The translations under genes and the position numbers were made by a program. The notes under the pieces were generated by a model. That model searched no databases, was not told the origin of the DNA, and was given only the letters and a program-made list of their open reading frames with translations. 64,000 nucleotides of DNA, taken from positions 15,506,770 to 15,570,769 of the forward strand of contig CM119271.1 in assembly GCA_051294375.1 (NCBI GenBank), in the 5' to 3' direction. Below are positions 48,423 to 59,646 of this stretch, piece by piece. Source of the stretch: Paraspadella gotoi (taxonomy: Eukaryota; Chaetognatha). Within the stretch, counting starts at the first letter, position 1. Each line of letters begins with the position of its first letter.

Positions 48423-50366
48423 TGTCGTTGTTGTCGTTGTGATCGACGAGGAGAGTCTGGCTGCGTCGTGTGGGCTGCGTCGTCGGGGCTGCGGCGTCGG
48501 GGCTGCGGCGGGAGGAGGCCGTGGATTTTTGTCAAGAGGTCATCGGAAGAGACGATCCCGAGAAGACTTAAGGCGAATATCTTTTTTTTTTATTTTAGAA
48601 ATCCTAGACGAATTTAACATGCAAAGAGAGAGAGAGAGAGAGAGAGAAAAGGAAGAAGATAGAATAGTGAAGAACGAGAGAGTGAGAGAGTGTGAAGAAT
48701 AGAAGAGATAGAATAAAAATAGTAGCATCAACAAAACGCCTTTTTATTATAATTTTTTTTAAACACAGTTATACAATTAAAAATAAATGAATAACAAGAA
48801 TGTCTCATGCAGCACCACAACTAATTTTTCGTTCCAACGTCACATTTTAATCGTTGCCTCCTTTATTTTGGAAGACAGGAACTGAGGTGGTCATGGACTA
48901 GGAATTTAATTATTCGCATTTGATAATAAACTCAAAAAGTTGGGAGTTGGAGATAAGCCTTTTTAACTCAAAAGAACTATGAATATAAAAAAGATTAGGC
49001 CAAGTGTTAAATTTTTATGCCACTGTCATAATGAAAAAAGTCCCGCATGTAAAAAAAGTTGCCATAGCACGAGTAAAAAATATTATAAACAAACAATAAG
49101 ACGGTGCAGATCTGAAGTTCTAGTGCCAAATAAAACCGTTTACCCAAACAAGCTCATCGAAAACAATTCACAAACGAGAATTATTCTTCTTTTTTTAATT
49201 AAAATTTTTTTTATTAACAAGCAGATTATATTAAGTAACGAACTAAAATATTAAAAAACTAAGAATATGTTTTTAACGTTAATCTCAATTCGTCGAACGC
49301 TCATCTCAAGTCTCTGCCTTTTAATGTCAACGCAAAGTAGAAAAAAAAGGCTACACTAAATTAAAAAAAACAAACAAACGTAATGCCAAGAAAATGAGAT
49401 ACAATCGCGAAAATTATTAATAAATGACAGAAAATAAAACTAAGGAATGATAAATATACATATATATCAGATCTTTGGTAAAGCCGCCCTAATATTTTCT
49501 TTATAACCACTTAAACTTAAATAATAAGGAAGCCCAGAATATTTTTCGCGGATCCTCGCTGCTCGGAATTCGGGGGACGGCATTTTACTTGAAGTTCCAA
49601 TACGATATTCAAATATAAAATTCACAACAAGAAATGTCAACGAACTTAATATCAGCAATATTCATAACATTTTTTTTTCAAATAAACATTTTTTTAATAA
49701 TATAAAACTGTCATTAAACATTTCTGAAAGAAAAAAAATGTAAATCAACGAAATCTGAAGTACTTCTAATGGCTGTACACTAGTCAATGTATACTAATAG
49801 ACAGTAATAATAAAAAAAGTCATTATCTCATTCTCTGTGACTCGTTCTTAGGTGGAGTGAGGTTCAAAATTGGTCAAAATTTGGGGGGGGGTCTCACCTT
49901 TTTCTCGTAATCACATCACAACGCCCAAAGCTAAAAAAAAAATTCATTAATAAAAAAAACCCCAAAAGTTGTTTGCCAAAAAACGATGGGATAATGTGAT
50001 TGTAAATTTAGAAAAAGAACTAGAAGCCAAAAGGCGCTAAGGGAAAAAATAAACTACGACTGAAATAAAAAGGGGAAGAAGAAATTGGTTAGCATGACAA
50101 GAATTCTCTGTTGAGTAAATTCCCTCCCCCTCGCCTCGCCTCTCTCTCTCTCTCCTTTTAAACCACTTTTTATTTGGATTAGCTTGGCGTGACTATCACT
50201 TTGTTTTTTTTTGTTTTTTTTAAAAGCCAACTACAGCCAATAGTTAGAGGCTTTGGCAAAGCCAAAACAAACCAGAGGCCGCATAGTTGAAAGGTTCAAA
50301 GCTCTTAGGTCAAAGATGAAAAGGTCAAAGATCTAAGGTCAAANNNNNNNNNNCAAAGATCTAAGG
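48423..50366. other. Spacer between COPS2 start and SNX17 stop
   Basis: Mostly AT-rich. GA run at about 48,624-48,650; CT runs near 50,140. A tandem of a GGTCAAAGATCTAA-type unit at about 50,290-50,385 is interrupted by 10 Ns (50,344-50,353), so the repeat number is unresolved. Short open frames here have no family match. Presumably the SNX17 3' UTR and the COPS2 promoter. Confidence 0.5.
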
Positions 50367-53300
50367 TCAAAGATCATCCTCCCTGATTCCATCGAAGGCG
50401 TGATTCTCGGCTACAGCGGCGACCGCGGCCGGATTCCTATATGCCATCGAAAACCCATTGGGCGGCGCCGTCTTGGAAGACGACATTCTCTTTCCGGCGC
50501 CGGGAAATCCGTTGACGGCGCCGCATCCGGAGGCGACGCCGCCGTTGATGGAATTGGCGGACAATTCCGATGCCGACCTGGGCACGCGCCCGGCGACGAC
50601 TCTTTGCACGCGATCCGCGAGATTTGGCGCACGCGGTTCTTCGCTACGAGCCAACGAGACGGCGCCGCCTCCGCCCGGATCTCCGGCGCCATCGAAATGC
50701 CCGTCGTCGACGCCGCTATCGCCGACGCCGCCCTCCAACGATTCCGCGAGGGTCCGAGTCAGCGGCGAATCGAAGAGCGTCGTCCCATCGCGCCGCATGT
50801 AGAATCCGGCGTTGAGGCGCCGCTTGACGCTCGACGAGCGCCGGTTCATCCATTTGGCGGAGCCGGTCTCCCTCTTTTGCATTAGATGGTCCACCATGCC
50901 CTGCAGACACATGGACATGGAGACGGCTTGGTCGCTGGCCAGGGTGATCCAGCGAAGGGTGTCCTTGGCCACGAGATACTCGATGCTCAACTCGGAGACG
51001 GAGGAGCAGGAGAGGTTGGAGCTGCACGTGGAGGACACCTCGGAATCCGGACGGAATCCGTTGCGACTGGAAAGTGTGGCAAGTGTGTTGAGAACAATTC
51101 ATTCTCTCTGCTTCTCACTTAAGCTTGCACCCATTATTATTCGTTTTATTATTACTACTACGTCTTTCCTCATTCCTCACCCGAAATGCGAATGATCTCC
51201 CGCTGCGACGACGCAGACGCCGCCTCCGCCGCCCCCGTCGTCGCTGTCTACTTCGCTCCCGTTCGTCGTCGATTCTCTCCCGTCGTCGCTCGTCGATTCC
51301 GTCGTCGTCGTCGACGTCATCATCCGCCAACAGCGCATGCGCGTCACCTTTTTGCGCAGTCGGGGGTGGGGGGGGGAAGATTTTAATTTTTACGAGAGCA
51401 AATATATATCGTAATGTTTTTAATCCGATTTGCATATTGCGATTGACTTAAGAATTCGAAGCTCGCGTCATCGAGTCGTAATTATTGTCTCATTATTGAA
51501 TAATTAACTAAATAAATTTATAGAAATCTTCGGAAGAAATTCGAATTTAAGAGGAATATTTTTATTGTTTTAGTCTAAACAAAGTGAAATGAACAAATAT
51601 GATTAGGGACGGAATAAAATATAACTAATGAGAGTTACTTTCCCGAAAAATAGCAACGGAATGTTCGTTATTGTTACCCTCTCGTTCTCGCACTCACAAA
51701 GTCACGAATTTTAATCTTCACGCACACAACTTCGGCCACGCCCACCAACAGTCACCCCTTTGGCCACGCCCTCACTTTCAGCCACGCCCACCCACAGCCA
51801 CGCTCTCCACGGCCTCACTTTAGGTCATTCCCACACTTTCAGCTACGCCCACCCACAACCACGCCCGCACTTTAGGCCACGCCCCCACTTTAAGCCACGC
51901 CCACCACGGCCACAACCACCCACAGCCAAGCCCACACTTTCAGCCAAGCCCACACTTTAGGCCACGCCCACCCACAGTCAAGCCCACCTTCAGCCCTCCT
52001 TCCTTGATCCCGCCCTCGCCGGTGATCATTCTAAAGTTGAGCTCTTGATTTCCGGCGGCGACGAAGGCCCTCGTCCCCGGCGCCGGATAGTCCATCAAGC
52101 AGGGCCGGAAGTGCACGTAGCCGTAGTATTTGCAGCGCCGGGCGAGGATCAGCGCCTCCCGCTTGGCGCCGCGGCGTCGCATCGCCTCGATCTCCTCCAG
52201 CTGTTCGTCGGTGGGGAGGATCCAGCCGCGCTCCACGTCGGAGATGACTTCGATGAAGAGGAGCTCCGTCGCCACGGGGTCTTCGAGGAGAGTCTCTTCC
52301 ACTTCAGTCTCCCAATAGCACCTTTGGGGGGGGGGTAAAAAAAGGGAGGGAAAAAACTATGTCAAAGTGGGGTAAGGTGATCGAGAAGGATTCCAAAGTA
52401 GACTTTGCCAATCTTAGACCTCATTACAAATTTTCACCACCGTCTTTCTACACTGTCACGTTCTTCCTTCAACGCATCGAAGAAACGATAATATGGCAAC
52501 GGGGAGACATGTGTGAGGCATCTTCCCACAGCTGTCGCTCAGGGCCGACACCATCACACTTAACCTGCGTGACCATGAGGGGATTAAATCCGGAACTCAC
52601 GGTTGGTGAATGAAGTACTTAGCTGTCTAAGCCAATGGGAATTTCACCAAGTTATATAGGAGGCGAATTTTCAATGAGACTTAAAATCATTATTTTCATC
52701 CAAACTTAAGAAGACATCAAAGAAACGTTTCCTCTTCCTCCTCACCGACGAAAAACGACGCGAAACGCCGCCTCCGACGCCGCGTGCTGCATCGCCGCAG
52801 CACGCAGCGACAGCACCGGCGACTCGAAGTCCTGCAGATGGCGGAGGATGGACAGATGAGGAAAGGCGACGGAGGCGGAGGCGGGGCCTCCGCCGGCAAC
52901 TCCGCCGCCGCCGCCGGACGGGTCCTCCAAGGCCACTAGAAAGAGGGCGAAGTAAGGGGCCAACGCCTCCGGGAGCCGCAGGGCCTTGGCCAGTTTGTCG
53001 CGGACGTCGGAAGCGGAGTCGGAGGCGGCGACGTCTTCGAGGGAGATGACGGCGCCGTTGAGCAGATGGACGGCGAAACGGGAGGAGGAGGAGGAGGAGG
53101 AAGGGGAGGAGTGGAAGGGGTAAGACTCGAATGTCTCCATCTGCGCGAGGAGGAGGAAGGAGCGAAGGCGGGAATCTCGGCAGACGTAGACGTTCTGTTT
53201 AGATGATATGACAGGAGATGTATTTACAAGGATTGATGACAACGCTTAGGAGAAGAGAGAGGGAAACGAAAGAGAGAGATGATACGATATGGTAAGATAT

Positions 53301-53714
53301 GATATGAGAGAGAATGAGACAGAGAGAGAGAGAGAAGAGAGAGATATATTGATATTGAAAAACGAAAGTGTGAGCTTTAGGCTCGTACTTTAAAATGAGT
53401 GAGAGAGAGAGAGAGAGAGGACTGACCTGACTGACTTTCTGAATGTAGCGCTCTAACTGGACTCGCCGCTCTTCCTTCTCCTTGGCCGAGAGAGCGAAGA
53501 TCTTCCTCGGCGGGAAGGAAGGGAGCTGCGTGAACTCGGAGAGGTCCTTCTTGAGTTGTTCGTGGAGGCGATAGAGTTGGCGATAGCGGAGGGCGCAATG
53601 GAAGGCCCCGTTTATGTGGACGTTGTAGACTGTGAAGGACTTGGCGCCGTCGGAAGGCGCCGAGCCGCCGGCGCCGTTACGCAGCTCCATCGTGTCCGGG
53701 ATGGCGAAATGCAT
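50367..53714 (-). CDS. SNX17: Sorting nexin 17
   Basis: Early-endosome adaptor that binds NPxY/NxxY tails (LRP1, integrins) and routes them back to the surface with Retriever. Five exons: 53,427-53,714; 52,746-53,194; 51,988-52,321; 51,181-51,347; 50,367-51,066, in phase, 645 residues (human 470). The PX domain spans about 20-110 (YNVHINGAFHCALRYRQLYR, PSFPPRKIF, ERRVQLERYIQKV). The FERM-like part has VHLLNGAVISLEDV, FALFLVALED, ISDVERGWILPTDEQL, YYGYVHFRPCLMDYP and KVTRMRCWRM. A late block KDTLRWITLASDQAVSMSMC matches F3, and the C-terminus HAFDGIREDDL corresponds to the human FAFEGIGDEDL that contacts Retriever. The extra length is low-complexity linker. Confidence 0.94.
51725..51985. repeat. 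GC-rich minisatellite in an SNX17 intron
   Basis: Repeated GGCCACGCCCACCCACAG-like units of variable length, next to the donor of the third SNX17 exon. Degenerate, with CACTTTAGGCCACGCC and CACTTTCAGCC variants alternating. Confidence 0.8.
52490..52665 (-). mobile_element. tRNA-derived SINE, copy 3 (internally deleted)
   Basis: Minus-strand copy in an SNX17 intron. It shows the tail (ATATGGCAACGGGGAGACATG), then GCTCAGGGC joined directly to CGACACCATCACAC, so about 65 bp of the body are missing, then the head (ACGGTTGGTGAATGA, CTAAGCCAATGGGA). The B-box complement is GGGATTAAATCC. Confidence 0.75.
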
Positions 53715-54332
53715 GGTAGGAGCGGAGGGTGGTGTTTGGGGGGGGGAGGGGTTGTTGTTGTTGTTGTCAAAAACGGAAAGAGCGTTTTATCTTCAGTTGG
53801 GTCTTTAACATGACGGCGGGAGATGAATTCAAGCTCCCGATGGCGTGGGAAAAATCAAAGAGCCCAAGTGACACACTGTCTCGCTCTCAAAAGAGCGTTT
53901 CCGAAATTTCATTGCGACGATATGACAGATCTGACAGATCGGCCGTTAAAGCGGCCAGCGAGAGATTCCGCATCAAGGTTCCATGGCTAAAACGAAAATA
54001 GCGCAAGGGAAAAATACGAGGTTACGAAAAAACAAGAGTAAAGTTATAAATCGCACACATTGTAAAATGTAATCACATTACAGATTCAAACTATCTCCTT
54101 TAAAAGCCCGTACAACTTGGGTTGACAAAATATCATACAAATCCAAGTTTTCCTTAAATGGAACTTGGAATGAAAAAGAGACCATTTACACAAAAGGCCT
54201 CACCATTTTTAAAAAGAAACCTCAAAACCTAATTTTTTTATGACATTTAGGTAGTTAGGATGATGAGCGGGGTCCTACTACAAGGATACTATAATTTAAA
54301 TCCTGAAAATGACCCACCCCCCCATTTTTTTC
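53715..54332. other. Spacer: SNX17 promoter side and RNF170 3' side
   Basis: No secure gene. A plus-strand open frame at 53,810-54,001 (GDEFKLPMAWEKSKSPSDTL) has no neighbour context and is more likely chance or 5' UTR of SNX17 read in reverse. The rest is AT-rich. Confidence 0.4.
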
Positions 54333-55284
54333 TCAATCCCCATGCCCTCTCGCGGCCAAGATCTCCCGATACGACATCGACAGATAAATGGCCACCATGA
54401 GGACGATAAAGAGATCGTCCAAGAGGCCAAGGAGGCCAAAAATGGCCTCTGGCACGACGTCGAGGGGCGAGATGACGTAGAGGAGGCAACAGAGAACGAG
54501 GACGACGACGCGAAGGCGAAAGAGGGTGGCGAGTCCGCCCACGGTGAAGAGTTCCGACGCTAGATGGCGAAGGATGACGGGAAGGTCGTAGACGTATTCG
54601 AGCCATGGGCGTGGCTCGCCGGAAAACCGCCGGTTGTAGTCGTTGACGGCGGAGGTGACGCGGGATCGATTCTCGGCGGCGTCGTTTTCATCGGCGGCGG
54701 CGGCGTCGTCGTCGTCGGAGGCTCGGCCATTTCCGGCGTTGTCCGGTCGTCCCTCCGTCTCGGCAAAGTTGGCGAAGAGAATGGAGACAGTCTGACGGCA
54801 ACAGGGGCATAACATCGGGTTGAGGCGAGAAGGGTGCTGAGTTCTCCAATAAGTTATCAAGCAATCGCCGCAGAAGAGGTGGCCGCAGTTGGTTTCCACG
54901 GCGAAGCGCGCCTCGGCCAGGCAGACGGGGCACTGGCGGTCGCGGTAATGCCTCATGAAAGAGTTAAACTTGATTTTATTTTTTGATATGGAATTTAAAA
55001 TAGATTTATAAAAAATATTTAACATTACAATACCTCCTCATCTCCGAGCGACGTTCGGCCAAGAATTGTCGTCGAACCTCGTCGGGCGTCGGCCCGTCGG
55101 GATCTTGAGCGGCGAAACGAGCGAGCCCTGGCGGCTGCGAGAGGCTCTTGAGAAGATAAGGGAGGGAGATGAAGAGGAGGAGGAGAAGGATGGAGACGCC
55201 GAGGAGAGCCTCGTTCCCGATTCCCTCGATCAGAGGAGGAAGAGGAGGGGAAAGGATCGAAGTAGATTCGCCGCCCGTTTCCAT
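54333..55284 (-). CDS. RNF170: RING-type E3 ligase RNF170
   Basis: ER membrane ubiquitin ligase that, in mammals, marks activated IP3 receptors for degradation. Two exons, 55,034-55,284 and 54,333-54,951, join in phase to 289 residues (human 258). An N-terminal membrane segment (LLGVSILLLLLFISLPYLL, about 28-46) is followed by the C3HC4 RING from about residue 90: CPVCLAEARFAVETNCGHLF, CGDCLITYW, CPCC. Next comes the family-specific NDYNRRFSGEPRPWLEYVYD and two C-terminal membrane segments separated by ISPLDVVPEAIFGLLGLLDD. An Asp/Ala-rich insert (DDDDAAAADEND) follows the RING. Clear orthologue by the NDYNRRFSG and ISPLD motifs. Confidence 0.95.
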
Positions 55285-56179
55285 CGATCTCTCATTCCAA
55301 GCAAAGATATGTTAATTTATAATCATTAATATATATATATAATGATACACGTTTGTTCATCGTTTTAATAACATTCAAGTTTTTTCCAATTTCAACTGGG
55401 AGAAAAAAAAAGTAAACAGAAGACGCAATTTAAAGAAATGAACAATTTGAACATAAATATAACACGAATCAAAACTCGTAAAGACTTGAATCAAAAGACA
55501 ACATTGCGCGAGAATTCATCGACAGTGCAGAAAGAAAGAAAGATATGAGGGCAAACTGGACATTTTCAATACCGGTTTTGAAAATCCCTACTGGAAAAAA
55601 ACAAACAAAAAACAACTACGCTCTGCATGTTCGTTCTTGTGTGTTTGAACCGTTTTTGTGTGTGGGGTACACCATTGCCATGGCGATGAAAGTAAAAATG
55701 ATGATACAGTTTTTCGATGCAACGTGGAGTATCAGTTCCGACTGGACAAGGTTCCATAGTTAGGCTATACGAATTTTTTTCAAAAAATGTCTCATGCTCC
55801 GAAGAATAATGGAATGAGAAAGAATTGAGAAAAAAAATTAAAACCGGACGAACGAAACTTTTTTCGTTTTTTNNNNNNNNNNNNAAAAAAAAAAAAAAAA
55901 AAAAACTGAATAAAACTTTTGAGATCGAATTCCTGGGACCAAAGAAATTTTCTTCAGGGGAAGACGAGATTAAAACATTGAAAAAAAGAGAAGGAAGAAA
56001 TCTCCTTTTATTAAAAACTTCTCTCTCTTTTCTTTTTTTTAAAAACAACTTTTGGGATTTTTAATCTCTTCTTTTCTTCTTCTCTACTTCTTTTCTTCTC
56101 CTCTTTCCTTCTCTTAGCTTCATTTTTCTCTTCTCTCATCTCATCTCATCTCATCAACCCTCTCCCTCCCCCACATCCT
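55285..56179. other. Spacer with short assembly gap
   Basis: Between the RNF170 start and the TMX1-like stop. Contains 12 Ns (55,873-55,884) in a T/A homopolymer and a CTCATCT/CTTCT-rich stretch at 56,065-56,155. No gene seen. Confidence 0.5.
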
Positions 56180-58557
56180 TCATCTCTTCTTCTTATCCTC
56201 CGTCTCCTCCCCTTCCTCCTCCGTCTCTCCCTCGCTTTCCTCCGTCTCCTCGTAATCTTCTTCCTCCGTGCTCTCCCTTCCTCCCTCTTCCTCCTCATCT
56301 TCCTCCTCCAACCTCCTATATCCCTTCCTCCTCCTCGTCGTCTCCTTCTCTCCATCTTCCTCCGCCACTTCCGCCATCAAGATCTCAGCTTCCTCTTCCT
56401 CTTCCTCCTCCCGCCCAACGACGTCGGGATCTTCCTCTTCCCTCGCTCTCTTCTTGGCCTCCATCGCCTCCAACATTTCGGCCTGGCGCCGTCGCTCTTC
56501 CCTGGCGCGCCGGTTCTTCTCGGCGATGGCGGCGCGGCGCTCCGGCGTCGAAGGCGTGGAGAGGCAGTCCATGCAGCAGACGATGATGAGGCCCATGGTG
56601 AGTCCGCAGGCGAGAGTGGAAAGGCCGAAGACGACGTAAGAGGCCCAGACGGGAAAACCGTAGGTGATGGTCATCAAGTCGTGGGCGCTTTGGACCAGGT
56701 TGGCCAATTTGTAGAAGCCGGACATGGCCTTCATGGCCACGCCTGTTAGAAGGGCGGGAGGGGTTGGGCAAGAGGCAGGATTATGGAAAGGATGAGAAGA
56801 AAAGAGAAGAAAAGAGAAGAAAAAAGAAAAGAGAAGCAAGAAATAAATGAAAATTAAAAAAAGGAAGAGAAAGAGAAGATGTCCCTCGAAAGATCCAATT
56901 GAGTGTTTTAAGATTTTTGAGATTTTGATTACGATGAAAAAAGAGGAAAAGTGAGAGAACCAAATCAACTTACCTTTTTTCTTATCTGAGAGCAAAAGAA
57001 AAGGTGTACAAATCGAAACGAAAAAGAGGAAATAGCTTTTTGGTTTCAAAACGACAACGAACAATGATGACAACAACTAACCGTGAGGTTCGCGCCATTT
57101 TTCTAGGACGGGCGATTGGCGCCATTTTTCGCCCACAACGAATTCCATCATGTCCTCGACGCTTCGCTTCCCAGTGTATTTTCGGTATTCTTTGTCCTAA
57201 GGAAATGAGATAAAGTACTTGAAGCTCGTTTGCATATTAGCATATTTGGATTGTTTATTTATGTATTTTTCTTCTGTTTGTTTAGAAATTTAAAACTAAT
57301 ATTTCCTGATAATTAACAATAAATAAAACCGATTTGATATCTTGAGTAGATCAGAGTCCTACCGTCATCTCTCAGACACTCCCTTTATAGCTACTGGTTG
57401 ACTTATGTAACTGATATTTATTATTAAAAATGATATTACGTTGAGAAAATAACAATGAATAACCCCCACCTTCCGCCCTTCACCATTCAACCCCCACGAA
57501 GCACAATCCCCCCTATCACAGTCTCACAGTCTCACACCTTGACGTGAAAGATGGATGGCAAAGTGGCGATCATCATTCGTCCCGTGAGCCAAGGATTGTC
57601 GGTCACGTCGCACTTGGCCACGCGGGCCTTGCTGCTCTGCAGAGCGTGAAGGTCGCGAGCCAATTCGTCCCAGCGGGGCTGAAGGGCGCGGCAGGCGGGA
57701 CACCAGGGCGCGTAGAACTCGATGAACCATTCGCCGGAATCGAGGCGCTCCCAGTCCGAGTCGGTGATCACGTAGGGAGAAGGGGGGCGGGGATCCGAGA
57801 CTAAGAAGAAAACAGAGAGATTAAACTGATCATCATGAAGAGTAATAAAAGTGTCAGTAATAATAAAGGAACGTTAACTCGATTTAAACAAGACAGAAAA
57901 ACTTAATTCAAAGCTTGCAAGGTCCTCCTGTTTTTATCTTAATAAAAAAAAGATGGAGACTCAACCCACCATAGATTGCCCAAAGTCAGCAGCAAGATAG
58001 TATGGCAACGGGGGGGATATGTATGATGCCCGGGGTGTGAGGCATCTCCGCTGGCGCTCAGGGCTTTGGACTGAGGTGACCACCCCATGTCACTGGCGTG
58101 TTTATGCCGACACCATCACACTTTAACCAGCGAGACCGTGAGGGGATTGAAACTCACAGTTGGTGAATGAGTTCTTAGCTGTTCAAGCCAATGGGACAAG
58201 CTATACGGTCGGCGAATTAAGGATTCGCCACATAGCTCATTGTTTAACTTTCAACCGAAAACTAACAAATAAGCAAAACCCAAATTTTCAAATTGCCGTC
58301 TCAAACTCACCTTCTTCCTCGTGAGAATGAATTTCTCGGAAATGCTCGGCCTCTGTTTCTGAATCGGAATCGTCCGAGTTTTCTTCGGGTTCGGGTTCAG
58401 GTTGAACGCGCTTCCCCGGCGCCAGTCCCATGTCGCTTTCCTCGACGGGAAGCAATTCCTCCAGGAGAGGATCCTCGGCCTTTAGCGTCGGCGCCAGGAA
58501 AGCGAGAACGACGACGACAATGACGACGACGACGGCGCGTCCACGAGAGGCTCTCAT
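56180..58557 (-). CDS. TMX1: Thioredoxin-related transmembrane protein 1-like
   Basis: ER-resident membrane oxidoreductase acting on disulfides of membrane proteins. Four exons: 58,311-58,557; 57,538-57,800; 57,082-57,196; 56,180-56,742, in phase, 395 residues (human 280). Residues 1-27 form a signal peptide (RGRAVVVVIVVVVLAFLAPT). An acidic linker is followed by the thioredoxin domain with WFIEFYAPWCPACRALQPRW; the CPAC active site is that of TMX1. Also seen: KCDVTDNPWLTGRMMIATLP with the cis-Pro, and DKEYRKYTGKRSVEDMMEF. One membrane segment follows (VWASYVVFGLSTLACGLTMG), then CCMDCL and a long, very acidic/Arg-rich cytosolic tail, much longer than in vertebrates. An ATG six codons upstream (58,575) is also possible. 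A SINE lies in intron 1. Confidence 0.9.
57995..58235 (-). mobile_element. tRNA-derived SINE, copy 4
   Basis: Nearly full-length minus-strand copy in TMX1-like intron 1, from TATGGCAACGGGGGGGATAT to GGCGAATTAAGGATTCGCCACA. It shares with copy 1 the GCCGACACCATCACACTTTA, GGCGCTCAGGGCTTTGGA and CAAGCCAATGGGACAAGCT blocks. The B box is shortened (GGGGATTGAAACTCAC). Comparing copies 1 and 4 gives a family unit of roughly 240-250 bp. Confidence 0.8.
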
Positions 58558-58947
58558 CTCCTTCAATGAGTTCATTTTCCCCTAAGTGTCGAGCACAACC
58601 CTTTTGAGGGGGGAGTCTCTCTCTCTTTTGAGGGGGGAGTTTCTCTCTTTTGAGGGGGAAGTCTCTCCCTTTTCCGCGCGGCGTCAGTACTAAAAATTCA
58701 ACGAACGGATATAATAAATATAAAATATTATTAAAACAAGGAGATAATTTTTGAGGGGCGAAGCTTTTCAAACTATTTAAATTTGATTTCGAATTTCTCA
58801 TCGAGGGATTTGTGAGACTTCAAATTTCGCCTGAACTCGTAGAGAACATTTCCTCAGTCTGTTCGCATGTAGATGTATTTTTCTCGCAGTACTTAATTAA
58901 ATTCAAAGAATAGTAAAGGTTTTAAATAATAAAAATATAATACAACG

Positions 58948-59349
58948 TTAATAAAGTTTTAATCGACCGGTGATGAGGTCCAATTTGTTCTTTGTATCAG
59001 GACCCAAAGAGAGAATTATCTCCTCCTCCTCTTCCTCCTCCTCCTTGTCACCGAGTCGCGCTTCTCGACTGAAGCGGGCAGAGATGGAAGCTGCAGCCGC
59101 CGCCTGCCGCAGCGACGTCAGCCCAGCCGCATCGGGCGTCTTGAGGATCACCTTGGGCTGGCCGGCGGCTTCCCAGCGCCGAAGTAGGTCCGGCGTCGTC
59201 GCCATGGCATCCCGGTAGGCGTCTATGGCGGCGCCGGCGGTGCGGGCGGCAAAGACGCCGCGCGGAAGACGAGCGTTGGATCTGACCACGATGGCCAGAC
59301 GAACCTCGTTTGAGATCCAACTTGGGAAAAATCTTTTGAGGAAATTCAT
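58948..59349 (-). CDS. Peptidyl-tRNA hydrolase 2 (PTH2)-fold protein lacking catalytic residues
   Basis: Single-exon gene of 133 residues. The fold is recognised by the C-terminus LSLGPDTKNKLDLITGRLKLY (family: [20 protein letters not shown]), by LLRRWEAAGQPKVILKTPDA and by VRLAIVVRSN at the start. Known PTH2 enzymes cleave peptidyl-tRNA using a Lys and a His in GKxAAQxxHA, and an Asp and a Thr in the DAGRTQIAPGS loop. Here the first block reads RGVFAARTAGAA (Lys to Val, Gln to Arg, His to Gly), and the second is replaced by SREARLGDK plus eight Glu. So it looks like a pseudoenzyme or a re-purposed binding protein. The frame is clean, so this is not error. An in-frame ATG at 59,373 gives eight more residues. 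PTRHD1 was considered, but the C-terminus favours the PTRH2 branch. Confidence 0.75.
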   Translation of the reverse strand: MNFLKRFFPSWISNEVRLAIVVRSNARLPRGVFAARTAGAAIDAYRDAMATTPDLLRRWEAAGQPKVILKTPDAAGLTSLRQAAAAASISARFSREARLGDKEEEEEEEEIILSLGPDTKNKLDLITGRLKLY

Positions 59350-59646
59350 TGGTTCAAACTCAAAATGAAACAAAACAAAACAAATTACTTCATTTTAGTT
59401 TAAGTTGTCAAGAAAATAATCATCTGAAAAATACACAAAAATAGATAAAAAATGAATTTATTAAACATTGTTTAATATGACAAGATTTCCCTAACACCCA
59501 ATGGCGTTAATGTGCAATAAATAATAAATAATACTACGCGTCTACGATGAATATGACTTATATAAAGCGTAAAAGCCAAAAAAATATGAATCAATAAGTT
59601 AGTAAAATTATTCACCAAGTTTCTATCAATAAATCTATCAATAAAT

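Noticed and set aside
51125-51451. Arg/Ser-rich plus-strand frame over SNX17
   Set aside because: Antisense of the SNX17 KVTRMRCWRM exon, which is well conserved.
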